64,000 nt of DNA from Streptomyces rapamycinicus NRRL 5491. GTDB taxonomy: Bacteria; Actinomycetota; Actinomycetes; Streptomycetales; Streptomycetaceae. The number at the start of each line of letters is the position of its first letter. Position 1 is the first letter of the stretch. Made by a program: the position numbers and the translations under genes. The notes under the pieces are model-generated. The model ran no database searches. It was not told where the DNA came from and saw only the letters and a list, made by a program, of their open reading frames with translations. Below, in pieces: positions 1 to 17,457 of this stretch. The DNA is taken from positions 2,108,001 through 2,172,000 of the forward strand of contig NZ_CP085193.1 of NCBI RefSeq assembly GCF_024298965.1, given 5' to 3'.

Positions 1-8742
<8,742 letters not shown>

Positions 8743-8845
8743 CGAGCTCCCCAACTCACTTGCCCTCCTCTAGAGGGAGGCGCGGACGGAGCGGCGGGTT
8801 CCAGCGGAACGGCAATCCCTCACCTCGGCATTCGCCCCAGGCCGC

Positions 8846-10276
8846 TCAGCGTTCATGCCCTTCGCTCCCGGCCGCCACCTCGGTGAGCCGGTCCACCACG
8901 GCCTGGTAGTGGGTCAGGCCGTGGTCGACCCATTGCTGGGCGCTCTCGCGTCCCGTCCTGCCATAGGTGCCCGGCCGGTCACGCACCCCACGGCTCACCA
9001 TGATGTCGATGAGTTCGACGAGGTAGTCGGCGGAGAGCTCACGCTCGTAGTAGCCCGTTACGGCGAGCAGAGAGTCCAGCGGATGGTCGTACGGCGCACC
9101 GGTGTCCAGCAGGAAGCGGACGTGATTGCGCAGGATGCGCAGCTCGTCCTCGTAGCCGTACGGCACCCTGCGGACGAGCCAGTCCACGGACACGTCGTTG
9201 AGTTCGCTGCTGACGGCTCCCCGTTCCCGCAGCAGGCGCACCTGTCGCTCCGGGTACGGATCGGCCCGGATGGCCAGGTCGAGCAGGGTCTGACCGCCGG
9301 TGCTCACGGCGTTGACGTCGGCGCCCGCGTCGAGCAGGGACCACAGGATGCTCCAGTGCTCCTCGCCTTCGACCCGGGGGGTGGGGGGGGGGGGGCGCCC
9401 GGGACCCGCGGCCGTGAACTGGGGTGCGTTGCCGAAGGCCGCCTGGGCGCGCGGATCGGCGCCCGCCGCGAGCAGCGCGCCGACGGCCGCGGCCGAACGC
9501 GCCGCCACGGCGTGGTGCAGGGGTGTGGCGCCGTACTCGTCGAGCGTGCCGACGTCAGCGCCCTCGCCGAGCGCGGCACGCAGCGCCCCCACGTCCCCGG
9601 CGGCACACGCCCGCAGCAGGGCACGGCCGGCCGGGTCGGGCGTACCGCGGGGCGGGAGTTCGAGGATGGCGAAGGCCACTTCCTGGTGGGGCGGTGCGGC
9701 GCTGGCCAGCATGACGAACCGTGCTCCGGGGAGCCGCGTCGCCACGCCGCCCAGATAGACGTCCTTCGCGAACTCCTCCGTAGGGAAGTCCATCGGGCCG
9801 AGGACACCACAGAGCAGCTGGACCACGGAGCGCCGACGGGGGTCCTGTATGCCTCGCAGGAGGCTTTCCGCAGCCGTGCCGAACACGTCCTCGCCGAACT
9901 CGGCCGCCTCCGCCGCCCACTCCTCCTCGTCGAGTTCCGTCAGCCACTCCTCGTCGGGGAGTTCGTCGCCGAGGAGGTCCAGCGCCTCGTACAGAGAGGG
10001 CGCGACACCGATCACGTCGAAGGAAGCGTCGTCCTCATCTTCGAGCTCCTCGAACTCCTCGCTCTCCCCGTCCTCCTCTTCCTCACAGTCTTCGTCCGCC
10101 GCACCGGCGGCGAGTGCGGGTGCGGGGGCACCGAAGAGTTCCGCGAGGTCCGCGTCGTCGAAATACGTCCCCTCGGGGTTGTACTGCACGACCACATAGC
10201 GCCCGCCGGTCAGCTCCTCCCGCAGCTCACCCGACTCGGCCTCCGCGAGACACCGCAACAGCTCGTCAAGATCCAT
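8846..10276 (-). CDS. Ankyrin-repeat protein with acidic N-terminal segment
   Basis: Predicted cytosolic protein of 476 residues, unknown role. About residues 60-90 are very rich in Glu and Asp. The middle carries ankyrin-type repeats, with ATPLHHAV and GQTLLDLAI as typical helix-turn motifs and ADVNAV/ADPRAQ as typical loops. The start was set at the ATG at 10276 because upstream residues are low-complexity and overlap the neighbouring permease gene's 3' end. A run of 13 G on the plus strand (9383-9395) encodes a proline stretch between two repeats, and the frame continues normally after it. Ankyrin repeats usually mediate protein binding; no partner is evident here. Confidence 0.8.
   Translation of the reverse strand: MDLDELLRCLAEAESGELREELTGGRYVVVQYNPEGTYFDDADLAELFGAPAPALAAGAADEDCEEEEDGESEEFEELEDEDDASFDVIGVAPSLYEALDLLGDELPDEEWLTELDEEEWAAEAAEFGEDVFGTAAESLLRGIQDPRRRSVVQLLCGVLGPMDFPTEEFAKDVYLGGVATRLPGARFVMLASAAPPHQEVAFAILELPPRGTPDPAGRALLRACAAGDVGALRAALGEGADVGTLDEYGATPLHHAVAARSAAAVGALLAAGADPRAQAAFGNAPQFTAAGPGRPPPPTPRVEGEEHWSILWSLLDAGADVNAVSTGGQTLLDLAIRADPYPERQVRLLRERGAVSSELNDVSVDWLVRRVPYGYEDELRILRNHVRFLLDTGAPYDHPLDSLLAVTGYYERELSADYLVELIDIMVSRGVRDRPGTYGRTGRESAQQWVDHGLTHYQAVVDRLTEVAAGSEGHER
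9383..9395. repeat. Homopolymeric G13 (C13 in the coding strand) inside the ankyrin gene
   Basis: Thirteen consecutive G follow G6 and a single T (9376-9382). Such a run inside a coding sequence is prone to slippage or sequencing error; the read length keeps the gene in frame. Confidence 0.95.
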
Positions 10277-10343
10277 GGCCGGAGTCTCGCAGGTGGGTCC
10301 GACAGCCACCGGGCCGCCGGACCCACCGCGAGCGACCGGCGTC

Positions 10344-11801
10344 TCAGGCGAACACCGACAGCAGCAGGGCCATCGCCAGGCCGAGCACACTGACCAGGGT
10401 CTGCACGGCGGTCTGGGTCTTGGTGGCCTGGGTGAGGTCCATTCCGAACGACTCCTTCACCAGCCAGAACCCCGCGTGGTTGACGTAGTTGAGGCCCAGC
10501 GAACCGGCGCCGATCGCGACCACGAGCAGGGATGCCTCCAGGCCCCCGCCGTCGCCGATCAGCGGGGCCACGATGCCGGTGGCGGAGACGATGCCGACGG
10601 TGGCGGAGCCCGTGGTCAGTGACAGCAGCAGGGCGATGAGCCAGCCCAGCAGGATCACATTGATGTGGGCGCCCTCGGCGGCCGACGCGATGGCATCGCC
10701 GATGCCCGAGTCCTGCAGCACCTGCTTGAACGCCCCTCCCCCGCCGATGATGAGCAGGATGGCGGCGATGGACTTCAGGCTGTCGGTCAGGGAGGCCCGG
10801 GTCTCCTCACCCGAGCGGCCGGAACCGCCGGAGCGGCCGGCGCGGGCGGAGCCGACCATCGTCACACCCAGGGCGAAGACGAAACCGGCGAGCATCGCCA
10901 CCAGTGGCTCTCCGGCGAACACGAGCGCCGCGCCCAGCCCGCTCGACTCGTCCAGCACCGTCTCGGCCAGGGTGCGCAGCAGCATCAGGACGACGGGCAC
11001 CAGCACGGCCGCCACGGCCAGCCCGGTGGGCACGCCGGTCCGGCGGGGCACCTCCGCGCTCGCCTGCGCACCGGGCGCCGAGGTGCGGGCTTCAGCGGGC
11101 TGCGGCTCGGCCCCCGTGAACTGCGCCACCAGTTCGGCGTCCGGAGCGACGTCGGGAAGCCGGGGTGCGATCCAGCGGGCGTAGACGGGCCCGGCCAGGA
11201 TGACGGTGGGCACGGCGCAGACGATGCCGACGCCGAGGGTGAGGCCGAGGTCGGCGTGCAGACCGGTCATGGCGGTCAGCGGGCCGGGGTGGGGCGGCAG
11301 CATGCCGTGCAGGGTGGACAGCGAGGCGATGGCGGGCACACCGAGGAGTACGTACGGACTGCCCTTGGTCCCGCCGTGTTCCTCCATCCTGCGGGCGACG
11401 CTGAAGATCAACGGCAGCAGTACGATCAGGCCCACCTCGAAGAACATGGGCACGCCGATGACGAACGCGGCGGCACCCACCAGCCAGGGCAGCCTGCGGG
11501 GCTCGGCGCGGGCGACGAGGGCGCGGGCGATGGCGTCGGTGGCGCCCGAGTCGGAGAGCAGACGGCCGAGCATGGCGCCCAGGGCGAGGGTGACACCCAC
11601 GTCGCCGAGGGTGCCGCCGGCGCCCTCCTCGATGGATCCGGCGAGTTTCGCGGCGGGCTCCCCGGCCGCTATCCCCGTGCCCACGCTGACCAGGATCAGC
11701 GCGACGAACGGATGGACCCGCAGCCGGGAGTTGATGAGATAGATCAGTGCTGCGATCGCCACCGTGAGGATGAGCAGCAGCCACCAGGTGTGTGCGGTCA
11801 T
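10344..11801 (-). CDS. GntP-family gluconate/carboxylate permease
   Basis: Integral membrane proton symporter of 485 residues, the usual size for GntP/DsdX carriers, with about 12-14 hydrophobic segments. Family signatures include an N-terminal TWWLLLILTVAIAALIYLI helix, the VPMFFEVGLIVLLPL segment, and the C-terminal GLNYVNHAGFWLVKESF region. A hydrophilic Ala/Pro-rich loop of about 35 residues splits the two halves. The ATG at 11801 is preceded by GGAAAGG at good spacing. It lies downstream of a TctC-type binding protein and a divergent CitA/B-type system, suggesting import of a hydroxy-acid or sugar acid. The substrate cannot be read from sequence. Confidence 0.88.
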   Translation of the reverse strand: MTAHTWWLLLILTVAIAALIYLINSRLRVHPFVALILVSVGTGIAAGEPAAKLAGSIEEGAGGTLGDVGVTLALGAMLGRLLSDSGATDAIARALVARAEPRRLPWLVGAAAFVIGVPMFFEVGLIVLLPLIFSVARRMEEHGGTKGSPYVLLGVPAIASLSTLHGMLPPHPGPLTAMTGLHADLGLTLGVGIVCAVPTVILAGPVYARWIAPRLPDVAPDAELVAQFTGAEPQPAEARTSAPGAQASAEVPRRTGVPTGLAVAAVLVPVVLMLLRTLAETVLDESSGLGAALVFAGEPLVAMLAGFVFALGVTMVGSARAGRSGGSGRSGEETRASLTDSLKSIAAILLIIGGGGAFKQVLQDSGIGDAIASAAEGAHINVILLGWLIALLLSLTTGSATVGIVSATGIVAPLIGDGGGLEASLLVVAIGAGSLGLNYVNHAGFWLVKESFGMDLTQATKTQTAVQTLVSVLGLAMALLLSVFA

Positions 11802-11945
11802 GCGGTGCCTTTCCAGGACATATGGGTTCCTACCAGGGCATGCGGGGGGTTCGTACGCCACCAGGGCATGGGTGGGTCACGGATGGGAGCGGGGTGGTTC
11901 AGCGGCGACAAGGGCGTGCGGCGGCCGCCCCGGCGGAGTGTCCGG

Positions 11946-12953
11946 TCAGTCCAGTCCCAGGTGTCCGACCAGCTCCGCCACGTTCTTGTCCTGCCGGGCC
12001 AGATATGTGGCGAACGCGCCACCCGTGGTGAACGCGTCGGTCCAGCCGTGGCGGGTGAGCTCGGCCTTCCACTGCCGCGAGGTGTGCAGCGCGGTCAGCA
12101 CCTCGATCCAGCGTTTGCGGTCCGCGGAGCTGATGCCGGGCGGGGCGACGATCCCCCGCCAGTTGTCGAAGACCAGGTCGATCCCGGCCGCCTTCAGCGT
12201 CGGCACCCCGGGGAGCGCGGCCACGGGCCGGTCGCTGGTGACCGCGAGCACCCTGAGCTGCCCGGCCGCGATCTGGTCGAGGAACTCGCCGATGCCGCTG
12301 GTGGCGAAGTCGACCCGGCCGTCCAGCAGGGCGGGGAGCAGATCGCCGCCACCGCCGTCGTAGGCGTCGTAGCGCACGGTCTTCGGCTGGATGCCGACGG
12401 CGCGGGCCAGCGCCATGGGCAGCAGGTGGTCCGGGCCGCCCAGCGACGAGCCGCCACCGACCGTGACGTCTCCCGGGTGCTTACGCCACTCGGCCACCAG
12501 GTCCGCGATGCCGCGGTACGGCGAGTCCTTGCGGACCACCACCGCCTCGGGCTCCTCGATCAGGCGGGCGATCGGGGTGGTCCGCGCCACGGTCACCTTG
12601 GCGTGGGCGACATGCGACGCGCCCAGCACGCCGAGGCCCATCTGGAGGGCCAGCCGTCCGTTGCCACGTTCGTCCACGGTGCGCTGGAGACCGACCGTGC
12701 CACCGGCCCCGGGCAGGTTGAACACCTCCATGTCCGAGGTGGTCCCGGTCTCCTCCAGCACCCGGGCCACGGTCCGGGCCGTGGTGTCGTAGCCGCCTCC
12801 GGGGGTGTTCGGCACCAGGATCCGCAGCCCGTCGTCCCGGGCGTCGCCGGTGCCCGGCCAGGTGCCGCAGGCGCCGATGAGCAGGGACAGCACGGCGGCC
12901 AGAGCGCCGGACAGGACGCGGGTGCGGGTGCCGTTGCCGGTGCGGCGTCTCAT
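11946..12953 (-). CDS. TctC/Bug-family tricarboxylate-binding lipoprotein
   Basis: Extracytoplasmic solute-binding protein of 335 residues. The N-terminus has Arg residues, a hydrophobic stretch and a LIGAC lipobox, so it should be lipid-anchored. The body matches the Bug fold: VPNTPGGGYDTTAR near the start of the mature part, then NLPGAGGTVG and VGGGSSLGGPDHL ligand-loop segments. A strong AGGGAGGT site precedes the ATG. No TctA or TctB membrane subunits are in the window; the next gene is a GntP permease. It is transcribed divergently from a CitA-like kinase, so it may deliver ligand to that sensor, as shown for some Bordetella Bug proteins. Confidence 0.85.
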   Translation of the reverse strand: MRRRTGNGTRTRVLSGALAAVLSLLIGACGTWPGTGDARDDGLRILVPNTPGGGYDTTARTVARVLEETGTTSDMEVFNLPGAGGTVGLQRTVDERGNGRLALQMGLGVLGASHVAHAKVTVARTTPIARLIEEPEAVVVRKDSPYRGIADLVAEWRKHPGDVTVGGGSSLGGPDHLLPMALARAVGIQPKTVRYDAYDGGGGDLLPALLDGRVDFATSGIGEFLDQIAAGQLRVLAVTSDRPVAALPGVPTLKAAGIDLVFDNWRGIVAPPGISSADRKRWIEVLTALHTSRQWKAELTRHGWTDAFTTGGAFATYLARQDKNVAELVGHLGLD

Positions 12954-13051
12954 GGCACCTCCCTTTCGCTTCCCATACGGCGGACGCCATGATTGTGCGG
13001 CCTGGTGGACAATGCGCCCAGGTTGTGTCAGCAGGAGAGATTGAGTTCATT

Positions 13052-14725
13052 GTGGTCGCCGCGTTCCGTCGCCAAACACTCGCAGGCGAGATGCTGCTGC
13101 TCCAGCTCGCCATCGTCGTGGTGGTGCTGATGGCGGTGGCGGCGGTCTCGCTCGCGCAGTCGGAGGCCACCTTCAACCGGGTGGAGGGCCGCCGGGTCGG
13201 TGCGCTCGCCGAGCAGCTGGCCGCCCAGCCGCTGGTGCGCAGCAGGCTGGTGGGGCCGTCACCGGCGGAGGCGCTGGCCCCGCTGGTGTACTCGGCGCGG
13301 GTGCAGTCGCGGGTGACGTCCGTCACGGTGGCCGACCGCCGCGGGCGTGTCGTCAGCTCGACGAATCCCACCGTGCTCGGCGACCGGCTGCCCCTGGGCG
13401 AGGGGGTGGGCGCGGGCCGTGGCTGGTCGGGCACGCTGGCCTGGGACGGCAGCCGGGAGCTGGTGGCGCAGGTGCCGGTGGTCGGCGCGACGGGGGACGA
13501 CCTGGGGCGGCATCTGGGCACCGTCATGATCGGCGAGGCGTCTCCCACGGTGTGGCAGCGGCTGAGCGGCGCGTCCTCGTACCTCCCCGTCTACCTCGGC
13601 GTGGCGAGCGCGCTCGGCGTCGTGGGCTCCTGGCTGCTCGCCCGGCGCGTCAAACGGCAGACGCTCGGCCTGGAGCCGCGCGAGATCACCGGGCTGGCCG
13701 AGCACCGCGAGGCGATGCTGTACGGCATCGCCGAGGGGGTCGTCGCCCTCGATCCGCAGCACCGGGTGACCCTCGTCAACGACATGGGCAGACGGCTGCT
13801 GGAGCTGCCCGAGGACTGTGTGGGCCGGAACCTCGCCGAGCTCGGCATCGAGGGACGGCTGCTGGACGTCCTGGCCGGGGCGCGGAGGGAGTCGGCGGAC
13901 CCGAAGGACGAGGTCGTGGTCCGGCACGGCCGGGTCCTGGTCATGAACCGCATGACCGTGGTCAAGGACGGACGGCCGCTCGGGTCCGTCACCACCCTGC
14001 GGGACCGCACCGAGCTGGCGAGGCTGGAGCGCGAGATCGGCTCCTTCCGCTCCACCTCCGAGCTGCTGCGCGCGCAGACCCATGAGTTCGCCAACCAGTT
14101 GCACACCATCTCCGGGCTGATCCAGATCGGCGAGCAGGAGGAGGTGGTGCGCTACATCCGGGCGCTGAACCAGCGGCGTCAGTCGCTCGACATGTCCATC
14201 GGCCGCCGGGTCCGGGACACCGCCATCGCCGCGCTGCTGATGGCGAAGGCGTCCCAGGCCGCCGAGCGGAAGGTGGCCCTGCGCCTGTCGGACCGCACCG
14301 CGCTGGACCGGCTGACGCCCGAGGACGCCGCCGATGTGGCGACCGTGGTCGGCAATCTGGTCGACAACGCCATCGACGCCGCCACGTCCGAGCACGGCGG
14401 TGGGAACAAGGATGGCGACGGGGAGGGCGACGAGCCGTGGGTGGAGGTCGAGCTGCGGCAGGACCACACCAGTGTGGAGATCGTGGTGCGCGACTCCGGT
14501 CCCGGCGTCGCCCCCGGACTCGCCCAGGAGGTCTTCGCCCACGGCTTCACCACCAAGGCCGCCCGGGAGGGCGAGCGCGGCATCGGACTCGCGCTCACCC
14601 GGCTCGTCTGCGAGCGCCGCGGCGGCGAGATCGCGGTGACCAACACCAGCCAGGGCGCGATGTTCAGCGCCCGCATGTCCGTCAGCCACCCCGCCGGCGC
14701 GGTGGCGGAAGGAGCGACCCGATGA
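13052..14725 (+). CDS. CitA/DcuS-type sensor histidine kinase
   Basis: Membrane sensor kinase of about 557 residues. TM1 is at about 12-35, an extracytoplasmic Cache/PDC sensor follows to about 180, TM2 at about 185-205, a PAS domain (GIAEGVVALDPQHRV) at about 220-330, then the H-box THEFANQLHTISGLIQIG with phospho-His at about 344. The ATPase domain has the N box NLVDNAIDAA, the G1 box DSGPGV and the G2 box GIGLAL. The start is uncertain: the GTG at 13052 is favoured because it leaves a short cytoplasmic tail, although the GGAGAG site is about 14 bases away. It overlaps the response regulator by ATGA. Confidence 0.9.
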   Translation: MVAAFRRQTLAGEMLLLQLAIVVVVLMAVAAVSLAQSEATFNRVEGRRVGALAEQLAAQPLVRSRLVGPSPAEALAPLVYSARVQSRVTSVTVADRRGRVVSSTNPTVLGDRLPLGEGVGAGRGWSGTLAWDGSRELVAQVPVVGATGDDLGRHLGTVMIGEASPTVWQRLSGASSYLPVYLGVASALGVVGSWLLARRVKRQTLGLEPREITGLAEHREAMLYGIAEGVVALDPQHRVTLVNDMGRRLLELPEDCVGRNLAELGIEGRLLDVLAGARRESADPKDEVVVRHGRVLVMNRMTVVKDGRPLGSVTTLRDRTELARLEREIGSFRSTSELLRAQTHEFANQLHTISGLIQIGEQEEVVRYIRALNQRRQSLDMSIGRRVRDTAIAALLMAKASQAAERKVALRLSDRTALDRLTPEDAADVATVVGNLVDNAIDAATSEHGGGNKDGDGEGDEPWVEVELRQDHTSVEIVVRDSGPGVAPGLAQEVFAHGFTTKAAREGERGIGLALTRLVCERRGGEIAVTNTSQGAMFSARMSVSHPAGAVAEGATR

Positions 14726-15414
14726 CCGAGTCGGCCGGCACGATCGATGTGCTCGTCGTGGACGACGACTTCATGGTGGCGCGCGTCCACCGCACCTTCG
14801 TGGAGCGGGTGGCGCCGTTCCGCGTCGTCGGCACCGCCCACACCGGTGAGCAGGCGATCGAGGCGGTCGACGCGCTCCGGCCCGACCTGGTCCTGCTCGA
14901 CCTCTATCTGCCGGACCTCTTCGGCCTGGACGTCATCCCCCGGCTGCGCACCGCCGGGCACGACTGCGACGTCATGGTGATCACCGCGGCCCGGGAGGCC
15001 GACGCGGTGCGCGGCGCCGTCCGCCAGGGTGTGGTGGACTACCTCCTCAAGCCCTTCGACTACGAGGACCTCCAGCCCCGCCTGGAACGCTATGCGACCC
15101 AGCGCGGGCGGCTGCTCACCACGGTCGTCCGTGGCCAGGCGGATGTGGACCGCGTCCTGGCCGGGGCGTTCGCACCCCCGGCGGGCGGCGCCCTCCCGAA
15201 GGGCCTGAGTGTGGAGACCGCCCAGCTCGTCGAGCGCGCCCTCCGCGAGGCGGACGGCACCGTCTCCGCCGCCGAGACGGCCACCGCCATCGGCATCTCC
15301 CGGGTCAGCGCCCGCCGCTACCTGGAGTACTTCCACACCACCGGCCACGTCGATGTCTCGCTGCGCTACGGCACGGCCGGGCGCCCGGAGCGCCGCTACA
15401 GCCGGCGGGCGTAG
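14722..15414 (+). CDS. CitB/DpiA-type response regulator
   Basis: Cytosolic DNA-binding partner of the upstream kinase, 230 residues. The receiver domain has the acidic DDD cluster at 14-16, phospho-acceptor Asp60 in LVLLDLYLPD and the conserved Lys in LLKPFDYEDL. The C-terminal half holds a CitB-type winged helix (AAETATAIGISRVSARRYLEYF). The ATG overlaps the kinase stop (ATGA at 14722-14725) and has GGAAGGAG upstream, so the two are translationally coupled. Likely targets are the divergent tctC-gntP genes; this is inferred from position. Confidence 0.93.
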   Translation: MTESAGTIDVLVVDDDFMVARVHRTFVERVAPFRVVGTAHTGEQAIEAVDALRPDLVLLDLYLPDLFGLDVIPRLRTAGHDCDVMVITAAREADAVRGAVRQGVVDYLLKPFDYEDLQPRLERYATQRGRLLTTVVRGQADVDRVLAGAFAPPAGGALPKGLSVETAQLVERALREADGTVSAAETATAIGISRVSARRYLEYFHTTGHVDVSLRYGTAGRPERRYSRRA

Positions 15415-15527
15415 GCGGGCCAGTGGCGCGGGGCCCAGCGGCCGCTGACGGGTCCGCGGGTCCGGCCCGCTCCGGGCCGGGCGGGCGACCACTGGCTGAG
15501 ACGGCCGAACGAGCCTTGTGAGAACTC

Positions 15528-15556
15528 TTGACTCGGGTGGGACCGTCTACCAAGAT
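15528..15556 (+). promoter_or_regulatory. Probable sigma70-type promoter of the lacI-rpiB region
   Basis: TTGACT (15528-15533), a 17-base spacer and CAAGAT (15551-15556). The -10 is a partial match. The predicted start lies at or just before the LacI operator. Confidence 0.5.
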
Positions 15557-15562
15557 CCCCGC

Positions 15563-15589
15563 TGGAATCGATTCCATGGAATCGATTCC
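15563..15589. promoter_or_regulatory. Doubled LacI-family operator
   Basis: Two perfect 12-bp palindromes GGAATCGATTCC (15564-15575 and 15578-15589) stand as direct repeats, 14 bp centre to centre. The central CG is typical of LacI-family operators. They lie directly downstream of the predicted promoter and about 100 bp before the regulator's start, so autorepression by blocking RNA polymerase is likely. Confidence 0.8.
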
Positions 15590-15684
15590 GAAGCCCGCCG
15601 TCCCTGCCGTCATTCCCCCAACCTCACCACCAGGGCGGCGACTTCGCCGTACCCGCACGAGCACGCCCCAGTGAAAGGCCGCAT

Positions 15685-16716
15685 GTGGACGCCACCGTTA
15701 CCCTCAAGGACGTCGCAGCCCGCGCGGGTGTCTCCGTGGGGACCGCGTCGCGGGTGCTCTCCGGCCACGCGGCCACCTCGCCCGCGGCCCGGGAACGGGT
15801 GCGGGCGGCGGCCACCGAGCTCGGCTACCGGGTGAACGCCCGGGCCCAGGCGCTGCGTTCGGCCCGCAGCCATGCGGTGGGGCTGCTCGTCTCCGACGTA
15901 CGCAACCCGTTCTTCGCGGACATCGCCCACGGCGCCGAACAGACCGCGCTCGCCTCGTCGTGTGTCACGCTGCTGGCCAACGCCAACGAGGACACCGCAC
16001 AACAGGACACCTACCTGGATGTGTTCCTCACCCAGCGGGTCGACGGCATCATCATCGCCCCCCAGGGTGAGGGCTGCGGCAATCTGCGCGCTCTGGAACA
16101 GGCGCGGGTGCCACTGGTCTTCGTGGACCGCACCGTCGACGGGTTCGATGTGCCGAGCGTGACCGCGGACAACGCACAGGGGGTCGAGCTCGCCGTCGCC
16201 CACCTCGCCGAACAGGGCCACACCCGCATCGGATACATCGGCGGACCGCCGTCCGTGTCCACCGGGCGGGCGCGGCTCAGCGCGTTCCTGGCGGCGATCG
16301 CCCGCCACCGCCTGGACGGCGACCCCGCGTTGATCACGGCGGGGGACTTCCGCCGGGCGAGCGGTGGCACGGCGGCCGCGAAACTCCTCGCGCACCACCG
16401 GCCGCCGACCGCGCTGCTCGCCGCCGACAGCCTGATGGCGGTCGGCGCCCTGACCGAGGTGCGCCAACGGGGCTTGCGGATCGGCGAGGATCTGGCCCTG
16501 GTCGCCTTCGACGACATCGAGTGGTTCGGCGAACTCGACCCCCCGCTCACGGTGGTGGCCCACGATGCCCGCGCCTTGGGAGCGACCGCGATGCGACTCC
16601 TGCTCGATGTCATCGAAGGCGGCACGGCCGAGTCGGTCGTTCTGCCGATGCGGCTGATCCCCCGCCGGTCATCGGCGGCGCGACCGCACATCACTGCCGG
16701 TCATCCGTCCACCTGA
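15685..16716 (+). CDS. LacI-family transcriptional regulator
   Basis: Repressor of 343 residues. The N-terminal HTH (TLKDVAARAGVSVGTASRVL) and hinge helix (RVNARAQALRSARS) are canonical, followed by a periplasmic-binding-like effector domain starting VGLLVSDVRNPFFADI and ending with the usual DDIEWF...PPLTVV core. The start is the GTG at 15685, spaced about 7 bases after GAAAGG; the overlapping ATG at 15683 is out of frame. It sits ahead of rpiB and an MHS symporter, and probably controls them in response to a sugar or sugar phosphate. Confidence 0.93.
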   Translation: MDATVTLKDVAARAGVSVGTASRVLSGHAATSPAARERVRAAATELGYRVNARAQALRSARSHAVGLLVSDVRNPFFADIAHGAEQTALASSCVTLLANANEDTAQQDTYLDVFLTQRVDGIIIAPQGEGCGNLRALEQARVPLVFVDRTVDGFDVPSVTADNAQGVELAVAHLAEQGHTRIGYIGGPPSVSTGRARLSAFLAAIARHRLDGDPALITAGDFRRASGGTAAAKLLAHHRPPTALLAADSLMAVGALTEVRQRGLRIGEDLALVAFDDIEWFGELDPPLTVVAHDARALGATAMRLLLDVIEGGTAESVVLPMRLIPRRSSAARPHITAGHPST

Positions 16717-16870
16717 CGCCCCGACCCCGACCCGTCCATAACCCGCGGTCCATAACCCGCAAACCACAACCCGCACACTCCGCGGACCCGCGCACCCGGC
16801 GGTCCCGCCGCCTCGGCGTGGCGTTCGCGGAGCGCCCTACCCTGCCCGACGCACAGACGAAAGGCTGACC

Positions 16871-17341
16871 ATGCGCATCGCACTCGGCAACGACCACGCG
16901 GGGCTGACCCTCAAGGAACACGTCCGCCAGGTGTTGCGACGCCTGGGACACGAGGTGGTCGACTTCGGTCCCGACACCGACACCCCCGTCGACTTCCCCG
17001 ACATCACCTTCGCCACCTGCGACGCCGTACGCACCGGGGAAGCCGACCGCGCCGTGCTGGTGTGCGGGACGGGCGCGGGGGCGCTGATGGCCGCCAACAA
17101 GATCGCGGGCATTCGATGCGGTCTCGGACATGACGTGTACTCCGCCCACCAGGCCGTCGAGCACGACGACGCCAACGCGCTCGCCATGGGCGCGTGGCTC
17201 ATCGGACCCGCCATGGCCACGGAGGTCCTGGAGGCGTTCCTGGGCGCGACGTTCGACGACGACGCCGACACCGTACGCCGCGTGGCCAAGCTCCGCGAGC
17301 TGGAGCTGCGTTCGGCCCGCGAGCTCGCCGAACACCTCTGA
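16871..17341 (+). CDS. rpiB: Ribose-5-phosphate isomerase B / sugar-phosphate isomerase
   Basis: Cytosolic aldose-ketose isomerase of the RpiB/LacAB family, 156 residues. Asp-His at 9-10 (GNDHAG), the active-site Cys65 in VLVCGTGAGA, and NKIAGIRCG are the family's catalytic and phosphate-loop signatures. The ATG has GAAAGG upstream. Because the gene is wedged between a LacI repressor and a transporter, it may be a pathway-specific isomerase (for example for a rare pentose or a tetritol phosphate) rather than the housekeeping pentose-phosphate enzyme. The substrate is not decided by the sequence. Confidence 0.9.
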   Translation: MRIALGNDHAGLTLKEHVRQVLRRLGHEVVDFGPDTDTPVDFPDITFATCDAVRTGEADRAVLVCGTGAGALMAANKIAGIRCGLGHDVYSAHQAVEHDDANALAMGAWLIGPAMATEVLEAFLGATFDDDADTVRRVAKLRELELRSARELAEHL

Positions 17342-17457
17342 TGTCCGCCGACCGCGTCTGACCTCCCCGGAACACCCCTTCCCTGGCACACCTCCTCCCC
17401 ACACACCACTTCCCCGGCACCTCGTCCCCGGCACACCTCCGCTCGAAGGGCACCGGT

